DNA of 49,565 nucleotides from positions 1 to 49,565 of the forward strand of contig CANFZM010000020.1 of NCBI GenBank assembly GCA_947451525.1. The letters are read 5' to 3'. The notes under the pieces are model-generated. The model was not told where the DNA came from. It ran no database searches and saw only the letters and a program-made list of their open reading frames with translations. The position numbers were made by a program, and so were the translations under genes. This document shows, piece after piece, positions 25,554-34,229 of the stretch. Position 1 is the stretch's first letter; the number at the start of each line of letters is the position of its first letter. This DNA is from Flavobacteriaceae bacterium. GTDB lineage: Bacteria; Bacteroidota; Bacteroidia; Flavobacteriales; Flavobacteriaceae.

Positions 25554-25601
25554 CGAGGTACGAAATACGAGGTACGAAGTACGAAATACGAGGTACGAAG
25601 T
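25554..25601. repeat. 7-bp tandem repeat array (CGARRTA)
   Basis: Six complete CGARRTA units (CGAGGTA, CGAAATA, CGAAGTA variants) plus a partial seventh begin 2 nt after the pruA stop. The units alternate in a non-random order (GG, AA, GG, AG, AA, GG), suggesting that a 21-bp higher-order unit was duplicated. Confidence 0.9.
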
Positions 25602-25613
25602 TTTTACTATTTC

Positions 25614-25645
25614 AAAAAGCTCATTCAGAAATGTTTGAGCTTTTT
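25614..25645 (+). terminator. Terminator after pruA
   Basis: 10-bp stem AAAAAGCTCA (25614-25623) with TGAGCTTTTT (25636-25645), followed by a T-rich tail. Confidence 0.8.
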
Positions 25646-25699
25646 TATTTTGCAAATTGCTGAATTTTTGTATATTCGTTTCTTAAATGAAGTTTACTT

Positions 25700-28015
25700 A
25701 TGAAGTCAAAAATTACCTTACTTGTATTTTCGTTGTTTTCAGTTTTAGGTTTTAGCCAAGATAAAACTTATGATTTATTGAAAAATAAAACTCAAACTAA
25801 CATACTTTACGATAGAGTTTATAGCGTTTCCAATGCTACTAATTTAAAACTAGAAGGAGTTACCACCAACAACTTTCTGCAAGTTTACCATGAAATACAA
25901 CGTGCCGATTTCGACCAAAGATTGCCGAAACTAGATGTTCTAAAAGAAGCAGGAAATAGTGGTTTTACACAAAAACAAATTCCGTTATCTATATTAATTT
26001 CCGATTTTGAAACCATTAAAAAATCAGAAATTGAAAATAAAAATGTGTTTTTAAATTCCAATAATCAAATGGAATTGAAGGCTGGAATTGCTTCTCCATT
26101 TGAAAAACACAGCATTGCCGTTATTGGTGCTTTGCTGCCAAAATCTAAAAACAATTCGGTTGATTTTATTCTTAAAAGTAATCTAATTTTCAATACCACT
26201 AGCAAAACAATTACTTCCGTTTTGGTTAGTAATAACGACTCTAAAACTTGGCAAACAGTAGTTGCAGACCAAGCATTCCAATTGAATTTTACTAAAAATG
26301 GGAATCAAATTATTCATTTTAAAATTACTCTTTCTACAGGAGAAATCATCAAACAATCCATTGCTTTAGAGGTAGATTGTCCAACTATTTCGGATACAAA
26401 AAAAAACTCCCAAACCCTAAATCCAAACCTCATAAATACCATTACCGCCACCATACCTTACCAAGGATACGGTGAAACACAAGGGTTTTTAGGTCAGGCA
26501 GAATATCAAATTTTCCCCGATACGGTGGATGGAGTTTTAGACAAACCTATTTTTCTTTTAGATGGTTTTGACCCAGGAGACGCAAGAAATATTCCGGGTA
26601 TTTATTCATTACTTAACTACGGAACCACGGGTCAAAATCTTGGCGACATTGTTCGCGCACAAGGTTATGATGTTGTTATTTTGAATTTTCCAACCTACAC
26701 TAGAACCGGAACAACTACAGTTGTAGATGGCGGGGTAGATTACATTCAAAGAAACGCTATGGTTTTGGTCGAATTAATCAACCAAATTAACGCACAAAAA
26801 GTTGGAAATGCTCAAAATGTGGTGATCGGGCCAAGCATGGGTGGGTTAGTTTCTAGATATGCTTTGCGTTATATGGAACAACACAGTTTACCCCACCAAA
26901 CAAGATTGTATATTTCATTTGATTCTCCGCATCTTGGTGCCAATGTACCAATTGGATTCCAACATTTATTCAATTACATGGGCTTTGGTCCTGTAGCAGA
27001 TGTAACTATGCAAGCCTTAGTAAACGGCATGTTAAAAAGTCCTGCTGCTAGAGAAATGTTGATTGATCAGTTTGAAGGACATTTAAATACTTCCCTAACT
27101 GCTCCATCCAATACTTATGAATTTTTAACTACACCAACTTTGGCATTACTGCCTGTAGGTTGCCCAAATTATAGAACTGCTTTCCAAACCGAGTTAAACA
27201 CAATGGGATTTCCTACCACAACTAGAAATGTTGCTATTGCTAATGGCGCGGGAAACAGCACCATGACAGGAACTCCAGGAATGGTTGTTATGAACCATAC
27301 TTTTAATATTTCTAGTACGCAACGTGCCATTATTAATTTGAATTTCACCCCAACTATCGCTCAAAATGCAATTGAAGTTAGCCACTTTAAAGGACAGCAA
27401 TGGGTACTCTTTTGGATTACAGGATATGAAAGTTTTGCAAAATCTAAAGCACCAACTTATACTGACGGACTGGATTCGGCACCAGGCGGAAGGTTTGACA
27501 TGAATTCTTTGGCTTCTATAGGAACTGGAAACGCAATATTAACTGAGTTTATGAACAATTTAAACATCATGTACTTCGATTTTATTCCAGTATGGAGTTC
27601 GATGGCAATTTCCAATACTACTAATTTATATTCGCCAGTTACAACTGCTTCGGTAACGCCGTTCCTAGCATCGTCTATTCCAACTACCAACGAGAACCAC
27701 GTAACTTTAACAGATACCAATGTAGCATTTGCCTTGAGCGAAATTTTTCAACCGTTATCCACCCAACAAAATACAGCGTTAAATAGTTTGTGGATAACTA
27801 ATCCGGTGGCAAATTCGGTTCAAATAAATACTTCGTATACGATTGAAAATGCAACTATCACGATAACTGATATTTTAGGAAAAACAGTTTTTAATACTGC
27901 TAACCAAAGCATCAACGGAAGTATTGAAATTCCAATTGCATTATCGAATGGGGTTTATTTGATTACTATCCAAAACGAAAATGGAAGTGTTACTAAGAAA
28001 ATTGTGAAAGGGTAA
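25700..28015 (+). CDS. T9SS-secreted alpha/beta-hydrolase (lipase/esterase-like)
   Basis: A 771-aa protein: signal peptide (1-20, LFSVLGFSQ), an N-terminal region of unknown fold (about 21-260), an alpha/beta-hydrolase domain (about 270-560) with the nucleophile elbow VVIGPSMGGLVSRY (Ser379) and oxyanion segment PIFLLDGFDPG, and a C-terminal type A T9SS sorting domain (about 695-771) ending ITIQNENGSVTKKIVKG. The tail directs export across the outer membrane by T9SS and usually anchoring or release at the surface. The substrate is unknown; the FDSPHLGANVP stretch resembles PGAP1-like or lipase families. Confidence 0.9.
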   Translation: MKSKITLLVFSLFSVLGFSQDKTYDLLKNKTQTNILYDRVYSVSNATNLKLEGVTTNNFLQVYHEIQRADFDQRLPKLDVLKEAGNSGFTQKQIPLSILISDFETIKKSEIENKNVFLNSNNQMELKAGIASPFEKHSIAVIGALLPKSKNNSVDFILKSNLIFNTTSKTITSVLVSNNDSKTWQTVVADQAFQLNFTKNGNQIIHFKITLSTGEIIKQSIALEVDCPTISDTKKNSQTLNPNLINTITATIPYQGYGETQGFLGQAEYQIFPDTVDGVLDKPIFLLDGFDPGDARNIPGIYSLLNYGTTGQNLGDIVRAQGYDVVILNFPTYTRTGTTTVVDGGVDYIQRNAMVLVELINQINAQKVGNAQNVVIGPSMGGLVSRYALRYMEQHSLPHQTRLYISFDSPHLGANVPIGFQHLFNYMGFGPVADVTMQALVNGMLKSPAAREMLIDQFEGHLNTSLTAPSNTYEFLTTPTLALLPVGCPNYRTAFQTELNTMGFPTTTRNVAIANGAGNSTMTGTPGMVVMNHTFNISSTQRAIINLNFTPTIAQNAIEVSHFKGQQWVLFWITGYESFAKSKAPTYTDGLDSAPGGRFDMNSLASIGTGNAILTEFMNNLNIMYFDFIPVWSSMAISNTTNLYSPVTTASVTPFLASSIPTTNENHVTLTDTNVAFALSEIFQPLSTQQNTALNSLWITNPVANSVQINTSYTIENATITITDILGKTVFNTANQSINGSIEIPIALSNGVYLITIQNENGSVTKKIVKG

Positions 28016-28066
28016 AAAAGGAGATAGTTAGAGAAAAGAAAAGTTAAACAATAACAATAGATAAAA

Positions 28067-28483
28067 ATGAAAAGGATACATTTCAATTCATTAAAATTCA
28101 AAAATTGGACATCCGTTTTATTAATTATTTCGCTGCTTTTTATTGTTTTTGGCAGTTTTGAAATTATAGAATTTGGCTATAAAAAAACCAATCGAATTTT
28201 AATTATACTTGGCTTTTTATTTCAAGCATTATTTTACAGCAAAATGTTTTGGTATAAAAACTATGTTGAATGGAACAAAATTGGAATGAACATTAAATTA
28301 AACAAATTTATTGGAAAATCCATCGAATTTGATTTTGTCAAAAAAGTAGAGTTAGAAAATGAAAATTTAATAATAACTGAAAAATCGGGTCGTGAAATAC
28401 TATTCAACATAAATAATGTAGAAATCAAGGATGTTGAAAAACTAGTAGAACTAATAAAACTAAATAGTGCTATTAAATCTTAA
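28067..28483 (+). CDS. Small two-helix membrane protein with PH-like tail, unknown function
   Basis: A 138-aa protein with two predicted membrane helices (about 17-33 and 44-62), followed by a soluble C-terminal domain starting WNKIGMNIKLN. The pattern of short strands ending in a helix (KSIEFDFVKKVELENENLIITE, in parts; DVEKLVELIKL) resembles bacterial PH-like membrane proteins. I do not recognise a named family. No clear -7 box is seen, and it converges on rsmG with an 8-nt gap. Confidence 0.7.
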   Translation: MKRIHFNSLKFKNWTSVLLIISLLFIVFGSFEIIEFGYKKTNRILIILGFLFQALFYSKMFWYKNYVEWNKIGMNIKLNKFIGKSIEFDFVKKVELENENLIITEKSGREILFNINNVEIKDVEKLVELIKLNSAIKS

Positions 28484-28491
28484 TTCATTTT

Positions 28492-29115
28492 TTAACCTTT
28501 CAAAGGCACGTGCACCACTTTTTTAGTTTCGAAAAACTCATCTTTAAAAAAATCGGATAAATTATATTCGGTTGCTTTTGGGAAATCTGCTAATTCTTCG
28601 GTTAAATCTCCGCCTTTCAAATATAGAATTCCATTTTGCAACTCGTGTTTCGATTTTGATTTAACCGTTCCTCGAACCCAAGAAACAAAATCAGGCATAT
28701 TGGTAACGGCTCTACTAACAATGAAATCAAATTCATGCTTAACGTTTTCAGCACGCATTTGTTCGGCTTTTATGTTTTTCAATTCCAAAGCTTTTATAAC
28801 TTCGGTAACCACTTTTATTTTTTTGGCAATAATATCAATTGCATAAAAATGAACTTCGGGAAATAAAATTGCCAAAGGAATAGCTGGAAATCCACCACCG
28901 GTTCCAACATCCATTATTTTAGAACCTGATTGAAATTCGATTACTTTAGCAATTCCTAACGAATGTAATACGTGACGGGAATATAATTCGTCAATATCCT
29001 TACGGGAAATTACGTTTATTTTAGAATTCCAATCTTCGTATAAAGATTGAAGTTTTTCAAATTGTTGTATCTGAATTTCAGTTAGATCCGGAAATTGCTG
29101 TAGAATTTCTTCCAT
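28492..29115 (-). CDS. rsmG: 16S rRNA (guanine-527-N7)-methyltransferase
   Basis: Methylates G527 in the 530 loop of 16S rRNA. The SAM motif MDVGTGGGFPAIPLAILFP (about 66-84), YAIDIIAKKI and VSRAVTNMPDFVSW match RsmG/GidB. Length 207 aa. ATG 29115 (MEEILQQFPDLTE) is chosen: an in-frame TTG at 29133 falls within the TATTTTTG promoter box (29131-29138). Divergent from the desaturase gene. Confidence 0.95.
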   Translation of the reverse strand: MEEILQQFPDLTEIQIQQFEKLQSLYEDWNSKINVISRKDIDELYSRHVLHSLGIAKVIEFQSGSKIMDVGTGGGFPAIPLAILFPEVHFYAIDIIAKKIKVVTEVIKALELKNIKAEQMRAENVKHEFDFIVSRAVTNMPDFVSWVRGTVKSKSKHELQNGILYLKGGDLTEELADFPKATEYNLSDFFKDEFFETKKVVHVPLKG

Positions 29116-29130
29116 AATATCGATTTTGTG

Positions 29131-29138
29131 CAAAAATA
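29131..29138 (-). promoter_or_regulatory. -7 box for rsmG
   Basis: TATTTTTG on the minus strand, 15 nt before ATG 29115; it overlaps the alternative TTG start and rules it out. Confidence 0.65.
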
Positions 29139-29225
29139 GTATAATTAGTTAATAATTATGATTTGTTTTGAACTATAAAAAAATTATAATAATTACATTT
29201 GTACAAACTTTAGAATTTCAAAATC

Positions 29226-30320
29226 ATGAATACCACATCCCCTGTCTTTTCTAAAAGCGACAATCTTAAATTTTTTAGAACCCTAAACAAAAGAGTGAAC
29301 GACTATTTTAAAGAAAATAACATCGATAAAACTGGAAACTGGAAACTGCATTTAAAAACAGCAGTAATGTTTACCATATTTTTAACCCCTTACTTCTTCC
29401 TTGTAGCAATGGAGATGCCTTTTTGGACCTATCTTTTATTGAGTGTGGTAATCGGAATTGGGATGGCTGGAGTTGGAATGAACGTGATGCACGATGGTAA
29501 TCACGGCGCTTATTCCAACAAATCTTGGGTAAACAAATTTATGGGCGGAAGCATCTATATTCTTGCCGGAAATGTTTACAATTGGCAAGTTCAACACAAT
29601 GTTTTGCACCATACTTACACCAATATTCTTGGTCACGATGAGGACTTAGAAGCAGGTAGAATTTTACGTTTTACTAAAGAAGCACAATGGTACAAACACC
29701 ATAAATTTCAACAATATTATTCGGTTTTCCTTTATGGATTATTGACTTTCAATTGGGCGATTACTACTGATTTCCTTCAAATGAAACGCTATTTGAAAAG
29801 AAATTTATCGTACGGAGAATTTAAAAAACCAGTTGTTCGTTGGACCACATTAATCATAACTAAAGTTATTTATTTTTCCATTTGGTTAGTAATCCCAATG
29901 GTTATGGGGATAACTTGGTGGAAAGTAGTTTTAGGCTTTTTAGTAATGCACTATACTGCCGGAGTTATCTTAAGCGTAGTATTTCAATTAGCCCATGTGG
30001 TGAATGAAACTGTTAATCCAATTCCGGATGAAAATGGTGAAATAGAAAACACTTGGGCAGTACATCAATTGTACACTACTGCTAATTTTGCGCCTAAAAA
30101 TTGGCTAGTAAACTACTATACAGGCGGATTAAACCACCAAATTGAACACCATATTTTTCCTAATATTAGCCACGTTCATTATAATAAAATAGCAGAATTT
30201 GTAAAGGAAACTGCCAAAGAATGTAATTTACCATACAATGAATTCAAAACTACAAGGGCTGCAATTTATTCGCACTTTACTCATTTAAGAGATTTAGGAA
30301 GACAGCCTCAATTATCATAA
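29226..30320 (+). CDS. Membrane fatty-acid desaturase
   Basis: A 364-aa di-iron acyl-lipid or acyl-CoA desaturase of the front-end-like group. Three His boxes are intact: HDGNH (89-93), HNVLHH (124-129) and HQIEHHIFPNISH (about 317-329, with Gln in place of the first His, as in delta-5/delta-6 types). Four membrane helices are evident (about 43-62, 66-85 and two near 215-250). No cytochrome b5 domain is fused. It introduces double bonds into membrane lipids, commonly in cold adaptation. A TACATTTG box (29194-29201) lies 24 nt upstream. Confidence 0.93.
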   Translation: MNTTSPVFSKSDNLKFFRTLNKRVNDYFKENNIDKTGNWKLHLKTAVMFTIFLTPYFFLVAMEMPFWTYLLLSVVIGIGMAGVGMNVMHDGNHGAYSNKSWVNKFMGGSIYILAGNVYNWQVQHNVLHHTYTNILGHDEDLEAGRILRFTKEAQWYKHHKFQQYYSVFLYGLLTFNWAITTDFLQMKRYLKRNLSYGEFKKPVVRWTTLIITKVIYFSIWLVIPMVMGITWWKVVLGFLVMHYTAGVILSVVFQLAHVVNETVNPIPDENGEIENTWAVHQLYTTANFAPKNWLVNYYTGGLNHQIEHHIFPNISHVHYNKIAEFVKETAKECNLPYNEFKTTRAAIYSHFTHLRDLGRQPQLS

Positions 30321-30344
30321 CAAATTTCGAATGAAGATTTTTAT

Positions 30345-30402
30345 ACCATTAAGAAATCAAGGTCCATTAAGTTTAACTTAATTTTCTTAATTTCTTGATG
30401 GT
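30345..30402. repeat. Imperfect inverted repeat after the desaturase gene
   Basis: 17-nt arms ACCATTAAGAAATCAAG (30345-30361) and 30386-30402 pair at 15 of 17 positions, with a smaller inner CATTAAG/CTTAAT pairing. Flanked by T-rich sequence, it is likely a terminator. It resembles ACCATTAAG-type dispersed repeats I recall from Flavobacterium, but only one copy is in this window. Confidence 0.6.
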
Positions 30403-30442
30403 TTAAATTTATATAAATGTTTTAATCTACAACCAACACACA

Positions 30443-31633
30443 ATGGACAACAACCCTTTATCCGATAGAATTAACAAACTATCTACCTCACAAACCCTTG
30501 CAATGGCAGCATTAGCAAGAGAATTAAAATCACAAGGAAAAGACATTATCAGTTTAAGTTTGGGCGAACCCGATTTTAATACGCCCGATTTCATTAAAGA
30601 AGCCGCTAAAAAAGCAATCGATGAAAACTACAGTACTTATTCGCCTGTAGATGGTTATATGGATTTGAAAGAAGCCATTTGCAGAAAATTCAAACGCGAC
30701 AATAATTTAGAATACAAACCTGCGAATGTTGTAGTTTCTACAGGAGCAAAACAATCGTTATATAACATTGCCCAAGTAATGCTTAACAATGGTGATGAAG
30801 TTATTTTACCAGCACCTTATTGGGTTTCTTATTTTGAAATCATCAAAATGTCGGGCGGAATTCCGGTAGAAGTTCCTACTTCAGTAGAAACGGATTTCAA
30901 GATTACCCCAGAACAATTAGAAGCGGCTATTACTCCAAAAACTAAAATGATTTGGTACAGTTCTCCTTGTAACCCAAGTGGTTCGGTTTACAACAGAGAA
31001 GAACTAACCGCTTTAGCCAGAGTTTTAGAGAAATACCCAAACATATATGTGGTTGCAGACGAAATCTATGAACACATCAACTTTTCGGGTACTTTTTGCA
31101 GCATCGCTTCTATTCCAGGGATGTTTGAAAGAACCATAACTGTAAATGGAGTTGCCAAAGCATTTGCAATGACTGGATGGAGAATTGGATATATTGGAGC
31201 ACCAGAATTTATAGCCAAAGCATGTACTAAAATGCAAGGGCAAGTAACCTCCGGAGCAAATTCAATAGCGCAAAGAGCCACCATTACTGCTGTAGATGCT
31301 GACCCAAGTGTATTAAACGAAATGGTTGCTGCCTTTAAAAGCAGAAGAAATTTAGTTGTAGGTTTAATTAATGCTATTCCAGGATTAAAACTGAATGTTC
31401 CAGAAGGAGCATTTTATGTTTTTCCAGATGTTTCTTCTTATTTTGGAAAAACCTTACGTGGTAAACTAATCAACAATGCCGATGATTTTTCGATGTATTT
31501 ATTAGCAGAAGCTAATGTTGCAACAGTAACAGGTGATGCTTTTGGAAATCCAAATTGTATTCGTTTTTCATATGCTACTAGCGAAGAATTATTAACCGAG
31601 GCTTTAAGACGAATTAAAGAAGCATTGGCGTAA
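30443..31633 (+). CDS. PLP-dependent class I aminotransferase (aspartate aminotransferase-like)
   Basis: A 396-aa fold-type I aminotransferase. Key residues: SLGEPDFNTP (about 39-48), the PLP-phosphate segment STGAKQS, Asn177 in SSPCNPSG, Asp206 with ADEIYEH and Schiff-base Lys239 (NGVAKAFAMTGWRIGY). This is the subgroup Ib pattern of bacterial aspartate/prephenate aminotransferases, transferring the amino group between aspartate and 2-oxoglutarate. Ends at a good terminator (31674-31699). Confidence 0.94.
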   Translation: MDNNPLSDRINKLSTSQTLAMAALARELKSQGKDIISLSLGEPDFNTPDFIKEAAKKAIDENYSTYSPVDGYMDLKEAICRKFKRDNNLEYKPANVVVSTGAKQSLYNIAQVMLNNGDEVILPAPYWVSYFEIIKMSGGIPVEVPTSVETDFKITPEQLEAAITPKTKMIWYSSPCNPSGSVYNREELTALARVLEKYPNIYVVADEIYEHINFSGTFCSIASIPGMFERTITVNGVAKAFAMTGWRIGYIGAPEFIAKACTKMQGQVTSGANSIAQRATITAVDADPSVLNEMVAAFKSRRNLVVGLINAIPGLKLNVPEGAFYVFPDVSSYFGKTLRGKLINNADDFSMYLLAEANVATVTGDAFGNPNCIRFSYATSEELLTEALRRIKEALA

Positions 31634-31673
31634 AATTCGAAAAAATAAAACACAAATTCCAATTTTTATATAC

Positions 31674-31699
31674 AACCTCAAAATTCAAACTTTGAGGTT
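31674..31699 (+). terminator. Terminator after the aminotransferase gene
   Basis: 9-bp stem AACCTCAAA (31674-31682) with TTTGAGGTT (31691-31699), followed by T-rich sequence; it may also serve the converging ATPase gene. Confidence 0.8.
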
Positions 31700-31702
31700 T
31701 TT

Positions 31703-32839
31703 TTATTCAATTTTCAAAAAATCATCTATATTATTTGGCGTGACCACTAAGGTTTCTTTAACTTCATAAAGATCTAAAAAAGTTTTCGGAAATTTTACAT
31801 TTTTTTTCTTATCATTCCATTTGAACTCAAAGGCTGAAAAGGCTCCATCTCGTTCTTCTATCCAATCAATTTCTTGTTGCTGATAAGTTCTCCAAAAATA
31901 AGACCTCCCGTGCAAATTATTGTAATTCATTACCTTAATCCTTTCAGAAATAATAAAATTTTCCCATAAAGCACCAACGTCTTGTCGGAAATCTAATAAA
32001 TTAAAGTTTCCGATAATTGCATTTCGAATGCCATTATCATAAAAATAAATTTTTCTGGAAGTGTTAATTTCATTTCTACTATTTCTACTTAATGGCTTAA
32101 TTCTGAAAATTATATATGCTTTTTCCAATAACGAAATGTATTGTTCAACCGTTGCTCTATCTATCCCAACTGTTCTGGAAAGCTCATTGTAATTCACCTC
32201 CGAACCAATTTGCAAGGCTAGTGCAAGCAATAATTTGTCTAATACTTCTGGCTTTCGAATGCCTTGGTATTGCAATAAATCTTTATATAAATAACTCCCT
32301 GCAATTTGTTTTAATATATTTTCAGCATCATTTGGATTTGTAATTACTTCTGGATAGGTTCCGTAAATTAAGTAATTCGGTAAATTTTTAATCGTATTAA
32401 AATACCCAAAATGATTTTTTAACTCATTCCAAGAAAATGGAAATAATTGATATTCCCACTTTCTGCCCGTAAGTGGTTCATTCATATTATTAGAAATATC
32501 AAGAGCCGACGAACCGCTAACTATTAAACGTACTGTTTTAATTTGGTCGTGAATTATTTTTAAAGTGATTCCAATATTAGGAATTCGTTGCGCTTCATCA
32601 ACAAAAACAGTAGTGGATTTCCCTATAATAGATCGAAGTTTAACTTCCCCCGCATTTTCAAATAACAGTCTGTCTTGGCCATCATCACCATTAATAAAAA
32701 GAAAATTTCCTTCTTTCTCACAAAGGGACCGGATTAGAGTTGTTTTCCCAACTTGCCTAGGGCCAATAACTATCAAAACTTTTCCTGAATTCCATTTATC
32801 TAGTAAATTTATCTTTAAATCTCTTTCTAAATCAATCAT
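31703..32839 (-). CDS. AAA ATPase with C-terminal DUF4143
   Basis: A 378-aa protein of the AAA_14 + DUF4143 family. Walker A is GPRQVGKTT (26-34) and Walker B VFVDEAQRI (78-86), with a sensor-like VSGSSALDI (about 107-115). DUF4143 (about 185-345) contains a winged-helix-like part (YNELSRTVGIDRATVEQYISLL) and a nuclease-like end (WRTYQQQEIDWIEERDGAFSAFEFKW, in parts). Family function is unknown, and members are sporadic and often horizontally transferred. Two direct repeats lie just upstream of its promoter. Confidence 0.9.
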   Translation of the reverse strand: MIDLERDLKINLLDKWNSGKVLIVIGPRQVGKTTLIRSLCEKEGNFLFINGDDGQDRLLFENAGEVKLRSIIGKSTTVFVDEAQRIPNIGITLKIIHDQIKTVRLIVSGSSALDISNNMNEPLTGRKWEYQLFPFSWNELKNHFGYFNTIKNLPNYLIYGTYPEVITNPNDAENILKQIAGSYLYKDLLQYQGIRKPEVLDKLLLALALQIGSEVNYNELSRTVGIDRATVEQYISLLEKAYIIFRIKPLSRNSRNEINTSRKIYFYDNGIRNAIIGNFNLLDFRQDVGALWENFIISERIKVMNYNNLHGRSYFWRTYQQQEIDWIEERDGAFSAFEFKWNDKKKNVKFPKTFLDLYEVKETLVVTPNNIDDFLKIE

Positions 32840-32873
32840 AATTTCTTCATTTACATAGCAAATATATAAATTT

Positions 32874-32935
32874 TATGATTACAATCTATTATTTATATAT
32901 AAATATGCGATTACAATCTTATAATTATATATAAT
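32874..32935. repeat. Two direct repeats upstream of the AAA/DUF4143 promoter
   Basis: TATGATTACAATCTATTA (from 32874) and TATGCGATTACAATCTTA (from 32905) each continue into a TTATATATAA tail, giving two about 30-bp copies 31-33 bp apart, roughly three helical turns. They lie just upstream of a TATATTTG box (32859-32866, minus strand), so they could be regulator-binding sites for the ATPase gene. Confidence 0.65.
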
Positions 32936-32942
32936 TAGTAGA

Positions 32943-33500
32943 TTAAAGAATTAATTTCCGAATTACTTTAGCGGGATTTCCAACTGCTAATGAATTATCT
33001 GGGATATCTTTAGTCACTACAGATCCTGCTCCAATAGTGCAGCCGTTTCCAATGGTCACTCCAGAACAAATTACCACGTTCCCTCCTATCCAACAATCGT
33101 CTCCAATAGAAACAGGTTTTGAAAACTCCACAGATAGTCTTTCCATTGCGTCAAGCGGATGGGTTGCCGTGTAAACATGAACTCCTGGACCAAAGAAAAC
33201 ATTGTTGCCAATGGTTATTTTCATTGTGTCCAAAACCACACAATTCACGTTGAAATAAACATTTTCACCAGAATTAATATTATATCCATAATCACAATGA
33301 AATGGTGGTTCTATGTACATTCGTTTATGGGCATTTGGCAGTAATTGCTGTAAAATATTCCGCGAAGTTCCATTCATTACATATTCGGTAACATTCAATT
33401 TATGGAGCAGCTTTTTGGCTTTGGTTCTTTCGGCAACTAATTCTTTATCATTTCCAAAATAAACTTCGCCAGCCAGCATTTTTTCTTTTTCGGTTTTCAT
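32943..33500 (-). CDS. Sugar O-acetyltransferase (maltose/galactoside O-acetyltransferase family)
   Basis: A 185-aa left-handed beta-helix acetyltransferase. The N-terminus MKTEKEKMLAGEVYF is the family's mac domain, followed by hexapeptide repeats (IGDDCWIGGNVVICSGVTIG, in parts) and the catalytic His in HPLDAMERLS. The end AVGNPAKVIRKL is typical. ATG 33500 is chosen because the longer frame begins with a TTG inside the TATATTTG promoter box (33525-33532). Divergent from the Crp-family gene. Confidence 0.93.
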   Translation of the reverse strand: MKTEKEKMLAGEVYFGNDKELVAERTKAKKLLHKLNVTEYVMNGTSRNILQQLLPNAHKRMYIEPPFHCDYGYNINSGENVYFNVNCVVLDTMKITIGNNVFFGPGVHVYTATHPLDAMERLSVEFSKPVSIGDDCWIGGNVVICSGVTIGNGCTIGAGSVVTKDIPDNSLAVGNPAKVIRKLIL

Positions 33501-33524
33501 AATCAAATAAAATCTTGAATCCCT

Positions 33525-33532
33525 CAAATATA
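33525..33532 (-). promoter_or_regulatory. -7 box for the sugar O-acetyltransferase
   Basis: TATATTTG on the minus strand, 24 nt before ATG 33500; it overlaps the alternative TTG start. Confidence 0.65.
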
Positions 33533-33567
33533 GTATTTCTGCTATTTCTAAACTGAAATTATTATTG

Positions 33568-33575
33568 TATTTTTG
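33568..33575 (+). promoter_or_regulatory. -7 box for the Crp/Fnr-type gene
   Basis: TATTTTTG ending 5 nt before ATG 33581; transcription would begin at about the start codon, implying a leaderless or nearly leaderless mRNA. Confidence 0.6.
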
Positions 33576-33580
33576 AAGTA

Positions 33581-34156
33581 ATGAAATCTATACTCGAAAA
33601 CATTTCCAAATACGTTTCTTTAACTCCAGAAGAAGAAGCATTATTTATTTCTAAAACAGCAACCAAAACATTTAAAGCCAAGAGTATTTTATTAAGTTCT
33701 GGCGAAATTGCCAATAGCACTTATTTTGTAAACTCAGGTATTTTGAGAAGTTTCAATATCAATGATAATATTATCGAACATGTTTTGCATTTTGCTTGCG
33801 AAGGCTGGTGGATTGGTGATATGTACAGTTATATTTCTGGCAAACCAGGAAATTTATTTTTAGAAGTTTTAGAAGATGCAGAAGTAGTAGAAATTACCAA
33901 AGAAAACCAAGAAATTTTATATCAAGAAATTCCAAAACTAGAAAGATTTTTCAGAATATTAGCAGAATATTCGTTGGTTTCCCATCAAGAACGTTTAATG
34001 GACAATTTAAGTTTATCTGCCGAAGAACGTTTTGAAAAAATGTGCAAGAAATATCCTGATTTAATTCAGAAAGTACCTCAAAAACACTTGGCTTCCTATA
34101 TTGGTGTTACTCCTGAATTTTTTAGTAAGATGAAATCTCGTTTATTAAAAAAATAA
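33581..34156 (+). CDS. Crp/Fnr-family transcriptional regulator
   Basis: A 191-aa regulator with an N-terminal cyclic-nucleotide-binding-type beta-roll (about 15-115; KSILLSSGEIANSTYFVNSG) and a C-terminal winged helix (about 145-191) with recognition helix HLASYIGVTPEFFSKMKSRL. There are no Fnr-like N-terminal Cys residues and the cAMP-binding Arg/Ser signature is not evident, so the effector is unknown; many Flavobacteriia members of this type are uncharacterised. It heads a group with pirin, SRPBCC and FMN-reductase genes on the same strand. Confidence 0.92.
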   Translation: MKSILENISKYVSLTPEEEALFISKTATKTFKAKSILLSSGEIANSTYFVNSGILRSFNINDNIIEHVLHFACEGWWIGDMYSYISGKPGNLFLEVLEDAEVVEITKENQEILYQEIPKLERFFRILAEYSLVSHQERLMDNLSLSAEERFEKMCKKYPDLIQKVPQKHLASYIGVTPEFFSKMKSRLLKK

Positions 34157-34197
34157 TTTCTTAATCTACATTAAGTACAAAAAGAATATAGCCATTG

Positions 34198-34205
34198 TAA
34201 ATTTG
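34198..34205 (+). promoter_or_regulatory. -7 box for the pirin gene
   Basis: TAAATTTG, 24 nt before ATG 34230; it includes an in-frame TTG (34203) that should not be taken as the start. Confidence 0.65.
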
Positions 34206-34229
34206 CACTATAATTTAATACTAATAAAA

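Noticed and set aside
25554..25601. Heptad array considered as an iteron-type replication origin
   Set aside because: Only one short array, directly after a gene end, with no replication gene nearby.
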